Below are positions 1-9,700 of a DNA stretch of 13,993 nt, piece after piece. A program made the translations under genes and the position numbers. Positions within the stretch are counted from its first letter, which is position 1, and every line of letters starts with the position of its first letter. Location: assembly GCA_043101635.1 (NCBI GenBank), contig JBICIE010000300.1:1-13993 (forward strand), given 5' to 3'. The notes beneath the pieces are model-generated. The model was not told the origin of the DNA. It worked only from the letters and a program-made list of their open reading frames with translations, and did not search any database. This DNA is from CAYMJK01 sp043101635 (GTDB lineage: Bacteria > Planctomycetota > Phycisphaerae > Phycisphaerales > UBA1924).

Positions 1-277
1 GGCGATCGTCTCCGAAGGCCAGCGCCTCGGTCCGCGAGAATGGCAGTGCGATCGGCTCGTCCGGCGCCCACCCGGCGCCGGCGTCATGGAAAGCATAGAG
101 CTTTCCACCAAGGCGCGTGCCGGCCGCGGCACGGTCTCCACGAATGGCCACCACCTCGCCGAAGCGCTCGCCCTCCATGGGCGCCGACGACATGAGCGTT
201 GCCTGGGGTGGACACTGGGCCATCGTGTTCGCCGCCGAGGCGAGAATGCCCACGCAGACGGGGACAATGCGATCCAC
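1..277 (-). CDS. Secreted FG-GAP repeat protein, N-terminal fragment (cut by window edge)
   Basis: Seen: from a GTG at 277 the minus strand stays open for 92 codons to the window edge. The first ~20 residues (VDRIVPVCVGILASAANTMAQ) look like a signal peptide ending near AQ. Residues 36-70 contain GERFGEVVAIRGDRAAAG and then KLYAFHDAGAGW, the FG-GAP pattern (FGxxVAxxGD...GxxYxFxxxGxxW). A second FG-GAP-like start (ALAFGDDR) begins at residue 86, at the cut. Start choice: a GGGAGG ribosome site lies about six bases before the GTG, and an in-frame stop at 305-307 rules out a longer start. Known: FG-GAP repeats build integrin-alpha-like beta-propellers on the cell surface or in secreted proteins and are abundant in planctomycetes. 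Inferred: an exported, probably multi-repeat surface or binding protein. The ligand is unknown, and domains after the repeats lie outside the window. Confidence 0.8.
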   Translation of the reverse strand, partial: MDRIVPVCVGILASAANTMAQCPPQATLMSSAPMEGERFGEVVAIRGDRAAAGTRLGGKLYAFHDAGAGWAPDEPIALPFSRTEALAFGDDR

Positions 278-331
278 GGGCCGCCTCCCGCGGCGAAGCT
301 CCGCTCATGGGGCCTCATGCCGCGAAGCGCC

Positions 332-359
332 ATCATACCAGAATGGCGTTCCCACGCAA
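332..359 (-). promoter_or_regulatory. Candidate promoter of the FG-GAP gene (extended -10)
   Basis: On the minus strand TGG-TATGAT (TATGAT at 337-332) forms an extended -10. A weak -35, TTGCGT (359-354), sits 16 bases upstream. Predicted transcript start near 325, leaving a leader of about 48 bases before the GTG at 277. The -10 overlaps an inverted repeat (CGCCAT at 328-333, ATGGCG at 343-348, nine-base loop), which could be an operator or chance. Confidence 0.4.
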
Positions 360-541
360 GCCGAATCGCAGGCCTCGCGCCCCGTCCTCTGCTCGGACCC
401 ACTCGCCCCCGCCCCTGGCGCCCTTGCCCACGCTCATGCGCCAAGGGCATCAGTCCGCCCCCGCCCCATCGCCACCGAGAAAGCCCGCAAGCGCAAGCTC
501 GCGCGGTTGCCCCATCGGACCAGCGGATAGCGTGCAGACCA
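360..541. other. Non-coding spacer between prkA and the FG-GAP gene
   Basis: No reading frame here has a credible protein, and the frames that cross it are low-complexity Pro/Arg/Ala strings. The only structure I see is an inverted repeat GCCCTTG (420-426) / CAAGGGC (442-448) with a 15-base loop. It lies downstream of prkA on the minus strand, so it could help end or protect that transcript, but no T-run follows it. Confidence 0.4.
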
Positions 542-559
542 CCCGAGCTTGCGCTCGGG
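542..559 (-). terminator. Hairpin just downstream of prkA
   Basis: CCCGAGC (542-548) and GCTCGGG (553-559) form a perfect 7-bp stem with a 4-base loop, starting about 7 bases after the prkA stop (566-568, minus strand). No T-tract follows on the minus strand, so this would be a non-canonical terminator or a 3'-end stabiliser. Confidence 0.4.
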
Positions 560-565
560 GGCTCC

Positions 566-2686
<2,121 letters not shown>

Positions 2687-2731
2687 CGCGCATCCTCCGG
2701 CAGAGCGGCGGCGGTCATCCGTGAATCCCCG

Positions 2732-2754
2732 GGCGAGGGCGTCTGGCCCTCGCC
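2732..2754 (-). promoter_or_regulatory. Hairpin in the prkA leader
   Basis: GGCGAGGGC (2732-2740) and GCCCTCGCC (2746-2754) form a perfect 9-bp stem with a 5-base loop, ending 46 bases before the prkA start. It is the strongest short inverted repeat in the prkA/trmB intergenic region. It could be an attenuator, an RNA stability element or a protein site. No T-run follows it on either strand. Confidence 0.4.
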
Positions 2755-2895
2755 GGGCCGCGCGAAATGCACGTCGCGGGGCCCCCCTGTGCAGTGGCCG
2801 CCGACGGCTCGATGCGCATGGAGGGTATCGGCCCATCCACGCCGCCGCACCAGCCCGAGCGACGCCTTCCCGCCCCGGGGTCCCGGTCGTACTCT

Positions 2896-2926
2896 GTTAT
2901 ACGAACATTCCGCCGCCCCGGATCAA
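2896..2926 (-). promoter_or_regulatory. prkA: Possible prkA promoter
   Basis: On the minus strand TATAAC (2901-2896) matches the -10 consensus at five of six bases. TTGATC (2926-2921) is a partial -35, but the 19-base spacing is long. If used, it gives a leader of about 200 bases containing the 2732-2754 hairpin. The opposite strand of the same AT-rich patch (TG-T-TATACG, 2895-2903) could serve trmB. Confidence 0.25.
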
Positions 2927-2955
2927 TCCCGCCACCAAATCCTAAAGTCGCCTTC

Positions 2956-3699
2956 ATGTCCTTCGGACTCGGCCGAGGAAGAGCCCTGGACGACGCCCCC
3001 GGGGCCGTCGGGGTGGCGCCATCGGAACTCGGGCCCATCCCGGACGAGGCCATCGCCGACCGCGCCCTCGCCCACATCGATCCCCGCGCCTGGTTCTCCG
3101 ATCCCGCCAGCCCCCTCGAAGTCGAGATCGGGACAGGCAAGGGCGCCTTCCTGATCCAGCAGGCCCGTTTGCAGCCCGAGACCAACTTCCTCGGCGTCGA
3201 ATGGGCCGGCGAGTTCTACCTGTACGCCGCCGACCGCATCCGCCGTTGGCGCAGCCGCGGCATGCTCGACAACGTCCGCATGCTCCGGGCGGATGCCACC
3301 GAATGGCTCGCCTGGCGCGTCCCCCCCGGCGTCATCAGCGTGCTGCACCTCTACTTCTCCGACCCCTGGCCCAAGGCGCGTCACCACAAGAAGCGCGTCG
3401 TGCGCGACAGCGTCCTCGCCGACGCCTGGCGGGCCCTCACCCCCGGCGCCGAGATCCGCATCGTCACCGACCACGATGACTACTGGGCCTGGATGGAAGA
3501 CCACTTCGCCCGCTGGACCAGCCCCGAAGCCTGGCGCCTGCTGAACCTGGATCCGGCCGGCGAAGCCGGCCCGTACGAGCGCCTGCCCTTCGACCGCCCC
3601 GCCAGCGCCGAAGCCGGCGAACTCGTCGGCACCAACTTCGAACGCAAGTACCGGCGCGAAGGCCGCCCCTTCCACGCCTGCGTGCTGCGTAAGACCTGA
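2956..3699 (+). CDS. trmB: tRNA (guanine-N7-)-methyltransferase TrmB
   Basis: Transfers a methyl group from S-adenosylmethionine to N7 of G46 in the tRNA variable loop. The 247-residue protein shows the SAM-binding motif EVEIGTGKGAFL (about 56-66) followed by NFLGVEW, the family hallmark FSDPWPKARHHKKRVV (about 134-149), TDHDDY (171-176) and the C-terminal GTNFERKYRREGRPFHACVLRK. The ATG at 2956 gives a usual length. The frame stays open to an ATG at 2767, but the added 63 residues are low-complexity, so I reject that start. The ribosome site before 2956 is weak. Sixteen bases separate its stop from queC, so the two are probably co-transcribed, linking two kinds of tRNA base modification. Confidence 0.95.
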   Translation: MSFGLGRGRALDDAPGAVGVAPSELGPIPDEAIADRALAHIDPRAWFSDPASPLEVEIGTGKGAFLIQQARLQPETNFLGVEWAGEFYLYAADRIRRWRSRGMLDNVRMLRADATEWLAWRVPPGVISVLHLYFSDPWPKARHHKKRVVRDSVLADAWRALTPGAEIRIVTDHDDYWAWMEDHFARWTSPEAWRLLNLDPAGEAGPYERLPFDRPASAEAGELVGTNFERKYRREGRPFHACVLRKT

Positions 3700-3715
3700 A
3701 CAGTCGGCTGAGACC

Positions 3716-4456
3716 ATGGCGCCTGTACACTTGTACGTGACCGACTCGCGCGCTCAACCCGCTGCGCCCGCCATCGTCCTCCTCTCCGGCGGCCTCGACA
3801 GCGCCACCGCCCTCGCCTGCGCGCGCGCAGCCGGCTTCCGCCTCCACGCCCTCACCATCGACTACAACCAGCGCCACCGCGCTGAACTCGCCGCCGCGGC
3901 AGACCTCGCCGCCACGCTCGGCGCCGAGACCCACACCGTCCTCCCCCTCGACCTGCGCCGCTTCGGCGCCAGCGCCCTCACCAGCGACACGCCCGTCCCC
4001 AAGGACCGCCCGGAAAGCGACATCGCCGAGGGCATCCCGATCACCTACGTCCCCGCCCGCAACCTCATCTTCCTCGCCCTCGCCCTCGCCCGGGCCGAGT
4101 CCCTCGGCGCTGCCGACATCTTCATCGGCGTCAACGCCATCGACTACTCCGGCTACCCCGACTGCCGCCCCGAGTTCATCCGCGCCTTCGAGGCCACCGC
4201 CCGCCTCGCCACCAAGCTCGGCGTCGAAGGCGCCCCCATCCGCATCCACACACCCCTGATCGACCTGACCAAAGCCCAGATCATCCGGCGCGCAGCCGAA
4301 CTCGGCGTCGATCTCGTCCGGACCGTCTCCTGCTACGACCCCGATGACGACGGCCGCGCCTGCGCCCGCTGCGACGCCTGCATCCTCCGCCGGCGCGGCT
4401 TCGAGCAGGCCGGCGTTGAAGATGTCACCCGTTATCAGCCCCACTCGATGCCTTGA
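3716..4456 (+). CDS. queC: 7-cyano-7-deazaguanine synthase QueC
   Basis: Converts 7-carboxy-7-deazaguanine plus ammonia and ATP to preQ0, the precursor of queuosine and of other 7-deazaguanines. Seen: the PP-loop SGGLDS (24-29) that binds ATP, YNQRHRAEL (50-58), YVPARN (111-116), GVNAIDYSGYPDCRPEF (138-154) and a zinc site of four cysteines (C206, C216, C219, C222). At 246 residues it carries about 18 residues before the core strand AIVLLSGG, more than E. coli QueC. The ATG at 3716 lacks a strong ribosome site. A GTG at 3737 lies seven bases after a TACACT hexamer (3724-3729) and could be a shorter, even leaderless, start. The gene sits between trmB and queE, and queE follows 13 bases after its stop. 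Confidence 0.95.
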   Translation: MAPVHLYVTDSRAQPAAPAIVLLSGGLDSATALACARAAGFRLHALTIDYNQRHRAELAAAADLAATLGAETHTVLPLDLRRFGASALTSDTPVPKDRPESDIAEGIPITYVPARNLIFLALALARAESLGAADIFIGVNAIDYSGYPDCRPEFIRAFEATARLATKLGVEGAPIRIHTPLIDLTKAQIIRRAAELGVDLVRTVSCYDPDDDGRACARCDACILRRRGFEQAGVEDVTRYQPHSMP

Positions 4457-4469
4457 TGCCACGTGCCCC

Positions 4470-5195
4470 ATGCCTTCTTCTGCATCAAACCCGCTGCTCC
4501 CCATCGCCGAGACCTTCACCAGCGTCCAGGGTGAAGGCAAGCTCTGCGGCACGCGCTCCCACTTCATCCGCGTCAGCGGCTGCAACCTCCGCTGCGCCTG
4601 GTGTGATACGCCCTACGCGAGCTGGAACCCGGAAGGCGCCAGGCAGTCCATCGACGACCTCGTCGCCGGCGCGCGCGCATCGGGCGCATCGCACATCGTC
4701 CTCACCGGCGGCGAGCCGCTGATCTTCCCGCCCCTCGCCGACCTCGCCCGGCGCCTGCAAAGCGCCGACCTGCACATCACCATCGAGACCGCCGGAACGG
4801 TCTTCCTCGACGCCCCCTGCGACCTGCTCAGCCTCAGCCCCAAGCTCGCCAACTCCACGCCGCAGCCCGGCGACCCGCGCGATCCCACCGGCGCATGGCG
4901 GGCCCGCCACGAGGCCCGTCGCCTCGACTTCGACGCTCTCCAGCGCCTCATCGACAGCGCCCCGGACCGCCAGATCAAGTTCGTCATCACCCGCCCCGAC
5001 GACCTCCCCGAGATCGAGTCCCTCCTCGACCGCCTCACCGGCTGGGCGCCATCTGACATCTTCCTCATGCCCGAAGGCGTCACCCCGCCGGATCCCGAGA
5101 CCATCCGATGGGTCACCGCCGCGGCCGAAGCGCGCCGCTGGCAATACGGCCGGCGCCTGCACATCGAACTGTTCGGCAACACCCGTGGAACCTGA
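4470..5195 (+). CDS. queE: 7-carboxy-7-deazaguanine synthase QueE (radical SAM)
   Basis: Radical SAM enzyme that contracts 6-carboxy-tetrahydropterin to 7-carboxy-7-deazaguanine, the substrate of the neighbouring QueC. The 241-residue protein opens with the family signature ETFTSVQGEG (14-23), then the iron-sulfur motif CNLRCAWC (C38, C42, C45), TGGEP (79-83), SLSPKLAN (121-128), QIKFVIT (168-174) and FLMPEGV (198-204). It ends with RLHIELFGNTRG, close to the usual HxxxG end of the family. Start chosen at the ATG at 4470. The frame stays open upstream to 4344 but would overlap queC. The ribosome site is poor, so translational coupling to queC is likely. QueD, QueF and GTP cyclohydrolase are not in the window. 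Confidence 0.94.
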   Translation: MPSSASNPLLPIAETFTSVQGEGKLCGTRSHFIRVSGCNLRCAWCDTPYASWNPEGARQSIDDLVAGARASGASHIVLTGGEPLIFPPLADLARRLQSADLHITIETAGTVFLDAPCDLLSLSPKLANSTPQPGDPRDPTGAWRARHEARRLDFDALQRLIDSAPDRQIKFVITRPDDLPEIESLLDRLTGWAPSDIFLMPEGVTPPDPETIRWVTAAAEARRWQYGRRLHIELFGNTRGT

Positions 5196-5286
5196 AGCCG
5201 GCCGCGCCCATTCCGTACAATCACCCATGACGGAGACGCCGCCCCGGCGCATCTGCAGCGCACAACCTCAGCCTACGGAGGGCCCC

Positions 5287-6678
5287 ATGCCCACGCTGAT
5301 CACACGCGGATTGCTCGCCACCACGCTCGCCTGCCTCATCCTCGCCGGCCCCGCCGCCGCCCAGAACGACGACCTCGACGCCGACATCGCTTTCGCCCGC
5401 CGGCTCTCCCACGTCTTCCAGCACGTCTCCAACCAGATCGAGCCCTCGGTCGTGCACATCCGCACCGCCGCACGCCAGCGCATCATCGAGCGCGACGTCT
5501 TCGGCCGCCGCCTCGGCGTCCGCGAAGGACCGCTGGCCCCCTCCGGCCTGGGCTCCGGCGTCATCGTCTCCGAAGACGGGTACATCATCACCAACAATCA
5601 CGTCGTCGAGGCCGCCGACGCGCTCACCGTCGGCCTCTCCGACGGACGCGAAGTCGAGGCCCGCATCGTCGGCGCCGACCCCGCCACCGACGTCGCCGTC
5701 CTCAAGATCGACGCTTCCGGCCTCACACCCGCCCGCTTCGGCGACTCCGAGACGCTCGAGGTCGGCGAGTGGGTCATCGCCGTCGGCAGCCCATTCGGAT
5801 TCTCCAAGAGCGTCACCACCGGCATCGTCAGCGCCAAGGGACGCAGCGGACTCAGCGGCAGCGAGACCAACCGCTACGAGGAATTCATCCAGACCGACGC
5901 CTCCATCAACCCCGGAAACAGCGGCGGGCCGCTGGTCAACCTCGAAGGCGAGGTCGTCGGCATCAACACCGCCATCCTCTCCTCCCGCGTCGGCGGCTCC
6001 ATCGGCATCGGCTTCGCCATCCCCAGCCGCATGGCCGAGGCGGTCTACCGCACGATCGTGCGCACCGGACGCGTCGAGCGCGGCTGGCTCGGCATCATGA
6101 TGGAGGACGTCGGCGGCCCCGCCGCCGGCGCGCCGAACGGCGCTGGCGTACTCGTCACCGAGGTCGTCCCCGGCAGCCCCGCCGACCGCGCCGGCCTGCG
6201 CACCGGCGACATCATCACCGCCTTCGACGGCGCCCGGACCGAAAACGCCAATCGCCTGCGCAACGCCATCGCCTTCACCGCGCCCGGCGCCGACGTCGAG
6301 ATCACGCTGCTGCGCGACGGCGAGACCCGCCGCCTGCAGACCGAGATCGTCGACTCGGTCGAGGGCCGCGCCGTCTCCGTCGGCGCCACCTACCTGCGCG
6401 ACCTCGGCCTCAGCCTGATCCCGCTTGATCCAGCCCTTGCCCGTGAGATCGGCCTCGATTCCGATGCCCGCGGCCTGCTGGTCTACGAGGTCGTCGAGGG
6501 CGCCCCGGCCCGACAGTCCGGCCTGGTCCGAGGCGACATCATCTTCGCCGCTGGTCGCGTCGAGACCGACTCCCCCCCCGACCTCATCGGCGCCATCGAG
6601 CGGGCCGGACCGGCGGTCGACCTCACCGTCCAGCGCGGCGCCCGCACCGGCCGCCTCACCCTGCGCCTGGCGCAGTAG
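5287..6678 (+). CDS. htrA: HtrA/Deg family periplasmic serine protease with two PDZ domains
   Basis: 463 residues. A signal peptide spans about 1-26 (hydrophobic LLATTLACLILAGPAAAQ). The trypsin-like domain holds a complete triad: H105 in ITNNHVVEA, D135 in ATDVAVLKI and S212 in INPGNSGGPL. PDZ1 (about 265-350; GWLGIMMEDV, SPADRAGLRTGDII) and PDZ2 (about 365-460; GAPARQSGLVRGDIIF) follow. Known: DegP/DegQ-type proteins degrade or refold damaged envelope proteins. Start: the ATG at 5287 has GGAGG five bases upstream and begins the signal peptide. Upstream in-frame ATGs (5185, 5227) would bury it. A TACAAT hexamer at 5216-5221, without a clear -35, may be the -10 of a private promoter, as the 91-base gap after queE allows. 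It converges with the efflux operon. Confidence 0.95.
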   Translation: MPTLITRGLLATTLACLILAGPAAAQNDDLDADIAFARRLSHVFQHVSNQIEPSVVHIRTAARQRIIERDVFGRRLGVREGPLAPSGLGSGVIVSEDGYIITNNHVVEAADALTVGLSDGREVEARIVGADPATDVAVLKIDASGLTPARFGDSETLEVGEWVIAVGSPFGFSKSVTTGIVSAKGRSGLSGSETNRYEEFIQTDASINPGNSGGPLVNLEGEVVGINTAILSSRVGGSIGIGFAIPSRMAEAVYRTIVRTGRVERGWLGIMMEDVGGPAAGAPNGAGVLVTEVVPGSPADRAGLRTGDIITAFDGARTENANRLRNAIAFTAPGADVEITLLRDGETRRLQTEIVDSVEGRAVSVGATYLRDLGLSLIPLDPALAREIGLDSDARGLLVYEVVEGAPARQSGLVRGDIIFAAGRVETDSPPDLIGAIERAGPAVDLTVQRGARTGRLTLRLAQ

Positions 6679-6688
6679 CGCCGGGTAC

Positions 6689-6707
6689 CCCCCCACTCCG
6701 TGGGGGG
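6689..6707. terminator. GC hairpin between convergent htrA and the RND gene
   Basis: CCCCCCAC (6689-6696), loop TCC, GTGGGGGG (6700-6707) make a perfect 8-bp stem ten bases after the htrA stop and just past the 3' end of the efflux pump gene. The position suits a bidirectional terminator. No T-run follows on either strand, so strength is uncertain. Confidence 0.45.
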
Positions 6708-6728
6708 TCTGAAGCCCACGACCTTGCT

Positions 6729-9700
6729 TCAGCCCTCGACAGGCGCCGTCCCTGCCCCGTCCGCCAGCGCCCGTTCGGCCCATGGCAGCGGCGGCTCGGC
6801 CTTGCCGCGCCACACGATCCGCACCACGCGCTTGACATCCTCCAGCACCAGCAGCAGCGACGGCAGGCACACCAGCGTGACCAGCGTCGCCGACATCAGC
6901 CCGAAGCTGATCGTGATCGCCATGGGGATCAGGAAACGGGCCTGGAAGCTCTGCTCCAGCATCAGCGGCAGCAGCCCCAGCACCGTCGTCACCGTCGTCA
7001 GGATGATCGCCCGGATGCGGGCCCTGCCCGCGTCCACCGCCGCATCGAAGGCGTTGAGCCCGTCCGCCCGGCGCAGGTTGTAGAACTGCATCAGGATCAG
7101 CGAGTCGTTGACCACGACGCCGGCCAGCGCGATGAACCCGATCAGCGACAGGAACGTCAGGCTGAACCCCAGCAGCAGGTGCCCGAGGATCATCCCGATC
7201 GTCGCGAACGGAATCGCCATCATCACGATCAGCGGCTGCGTGTAGCTGGAGAACAGCCACGTCAGCACCACGTAGATCAGCCCCGCCGCCACCGCCATGC
7301 CGATGGGCAGCGTCGCGAAACTCTCCGCGACATCCTGCTGCCGTCCGCGCTCGAGGATGCGCACCCCGGGATTGGCCTGCTCCATCGCAACCAGGCGCGG
7401 ACGCAACTCGCGCATCACCTCCTCGGGGTTGGTGACCGCCGTATTCATGTCCGCGGTGACCGTGACGGCCCGCTTGCGGTCCAGCCGGCGCACCGTGGCG
7501 TACCCGGTCCCCTCGGTCACGTGCGCCACTTCCTGCAGCGCCACCGGCGTGCCCTCCGGCGTGAACACGCGCATCTGCTCCACCTGCGCCAGGCTGCGCC
7601 GGATGCGCTCCGGCGCGACCACCCGCACATCGACATCCTCCCGCTCGCCGGCGAACGTGTGCGCCTCCAGCCCGAAGACGGCCCCGCGCACCTGCCGCGC
7701 CAGGCTCTCCGGCGTAAAGCCCAGCTCGCGCGCCCCCGGACGCAGTTCGATGCGCAGCTCGCGCTGCCCGCTCTCGGCGTCGTCGGCAATGCCGTACACG
7801 CCCGCAAAGCTCGCCAGCTCTTCCCTGATCTGGCGCAGCACCGGCATGATCTGATCGCCCCCGGGGCCCGTCACCGTCAGCGTGATCGGGGGCCCGCCGG
7901 GTCCGCCGCCGACCGCCTCCAGCCGGAAGCTCTCCACGCCCGGCAGCGGGCCGAGCGCCTGGCGGATGGCAACCATCACCTCCTCGCTGGTGCGCTCCCG
8001 GTCCTCCACCGGCTTGAGCTCGAGGATCACCTGCCCGATGTGGCTCGCCTGCGACCGCTCCGCCCCGTCCAGCGCTGTCGACTGACCCGCGAAACTCAGC
8101 ACCGTGTCGACCGCGTCGGTCTGCGCCAGCGCCGCCTGCTCGATGCGCTCCAGCATCTCCAGCGTCCGTCCCACCGGCGTCCCGATCGGCATCCGCAGGT
8201 CGCCGTTGACCGTCTCGGCGTCGTTGGCCTCGAAGAACGTGAACCCCAGCCGCCCGCCGATGACGATCCCGAAGCATGAGATCAGGATGCTCAGCGCCAC
8301 CGCCAGCGACAGATACCGGTAGCGCAGGCTCAGACGCACCAGGCGCATGTACCCCGGAATCAGCAGCTTCTGGAAGAACGCCTCACGGCGTTCGTCGAAG
8401 GCCCGCTCGATGCGCTCGAACCGGCTCTCCCGGCCCAGTTCGTGCCGCCGGTCCGACCCGCGCAGGCTGTGGGCCATGTGCGCCGGCAGGATGAACAGAC
8501 ACTCGACCAGCGACACCCCCAGCGCCACCGCCACCACCACCGGCAGCGCCTTGAGGAAGTCGCCGATCTGGCCCTCGATCAGCGCCAACGGCAGGAACGC
8601 GCAGATCGTCGTCAGCACCGTCGCCACCACCGGCCACGCCACCGTGCCCGTCCCCTGGATCGCCGCGTCCCGCGCCCCAAGCCCGCCCTCGTGCTCCGAG
8701 ACGATGTTCTCCGCCACCACGATCGCGTCATCCACCAGCAGGCCGATCACCACGATCAGCCCGAACATCGTCAGCAGGTTCAGCGTCACCCCCACGAAGC
8801 TCATCACCATGAGCGTGCCCATGAGCGACACGATCAGCCCGATCGCCACCCAGAAGCTGATCCGCCAGTTCAGCAGCACCATCAGCGTCAGGAACACGAG
8901 GATGCCGCCGTACAGCGCGTTGCGCGTCAGCAACTCCAGCCGGCCCTCGATGAACCGCGCCAGGTCCGTCGTCGTCGTCAGCTCCCCCGGCGGCGGCGGC
9001 CGGCTCGCCCCCAGTTGCCACGCCCGCACCCGCTCCGACACCGGCCCCGCGTCCGGCCGGCCCTTCTGCATCACCGAACGCAGCCGCTCGCCCAGGTTCA
9101 ACTCGAGCGGCTCGCCGTTGCGCCCGGCGACGTACGCCTTCACCAGCCGCGCAATCACGATCGCGTCCTGTTCTCCCGTCTTGAACGCCGTCAGCGACAC
9201 CGCCGGCCGCCCGTTCAGGCGCGCCATGGTGTCGCTGTCGACGAAGCCCGCACGCACCTGCGCCACATCCCCCACCCGCAGCGATTGCCCGCCCGCCCCC
9301 GCCCGCAGCACGATCTGCCGGACCTCCTCCGCCCGGTCCTCCGCCCCGATCGTCCGGATCGTCACGTTCGCCGTGTCGCTCTTGACCGCGCCCGCGGGCA
9401 GATCGATCATCGCCTCGCTGATGCGCGCCGACACCGCCGGCAGGCTCAACTGATGCTCCAGCATCGCCTCCGGACGAACCTCCACCGTGATCTCATCGGT
9501 CCGCACCCCCCCGACCGTCACATCCCCCATCCCCCTCAGCTCGCGCAGGTCGTCGCGCATCTGCCGGATCGCCCGCTTCATCGCCCGCTCGTCGGCCCCG
9601 CCGAACAGCGACACGCTGATCACCGGAAGGTTCGGCTCCAGCTTGCTGACGATGATCCGATCCGCCTCCTCCGGCAGATCCTGCAGCGCGTCGATCTCCC

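Noticed and set aside
84..308. 74-codon minus-strand frame at the left edge
   Set aside because: Arg/Gly/His-rich and in a different frame from the supported FG-GAP protein.
2687..2836. 50-codon N-terminal extension of PrkA
   Set aside because: Arg/Pro/Ala-rich, overlaps the leader hairpin, and the ATG at 2686 has a good ribosome site.
2767..2955. 63-codon N-terminal extension of TrmB
   Set aside because: Low-complexity sequence before the family N-terminus; the ATG at 2956 gives a normal length.
5185..5286. Upstream starts for HtrA
   Set aside because: They would place 34 or 20 polar residues before the signal peptide; the ATG at 5287 has GGAGG at good spacing.
5221..8277. 1,018-codon minus-strand open frame opposite htrA and inside the RND gene
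   Set aside because: Gly/Ala/Asp/Arg low-complexity translation with no family similarity. It covers the real htrA (other strand) and RND gene (another frame), which show clear motifs.
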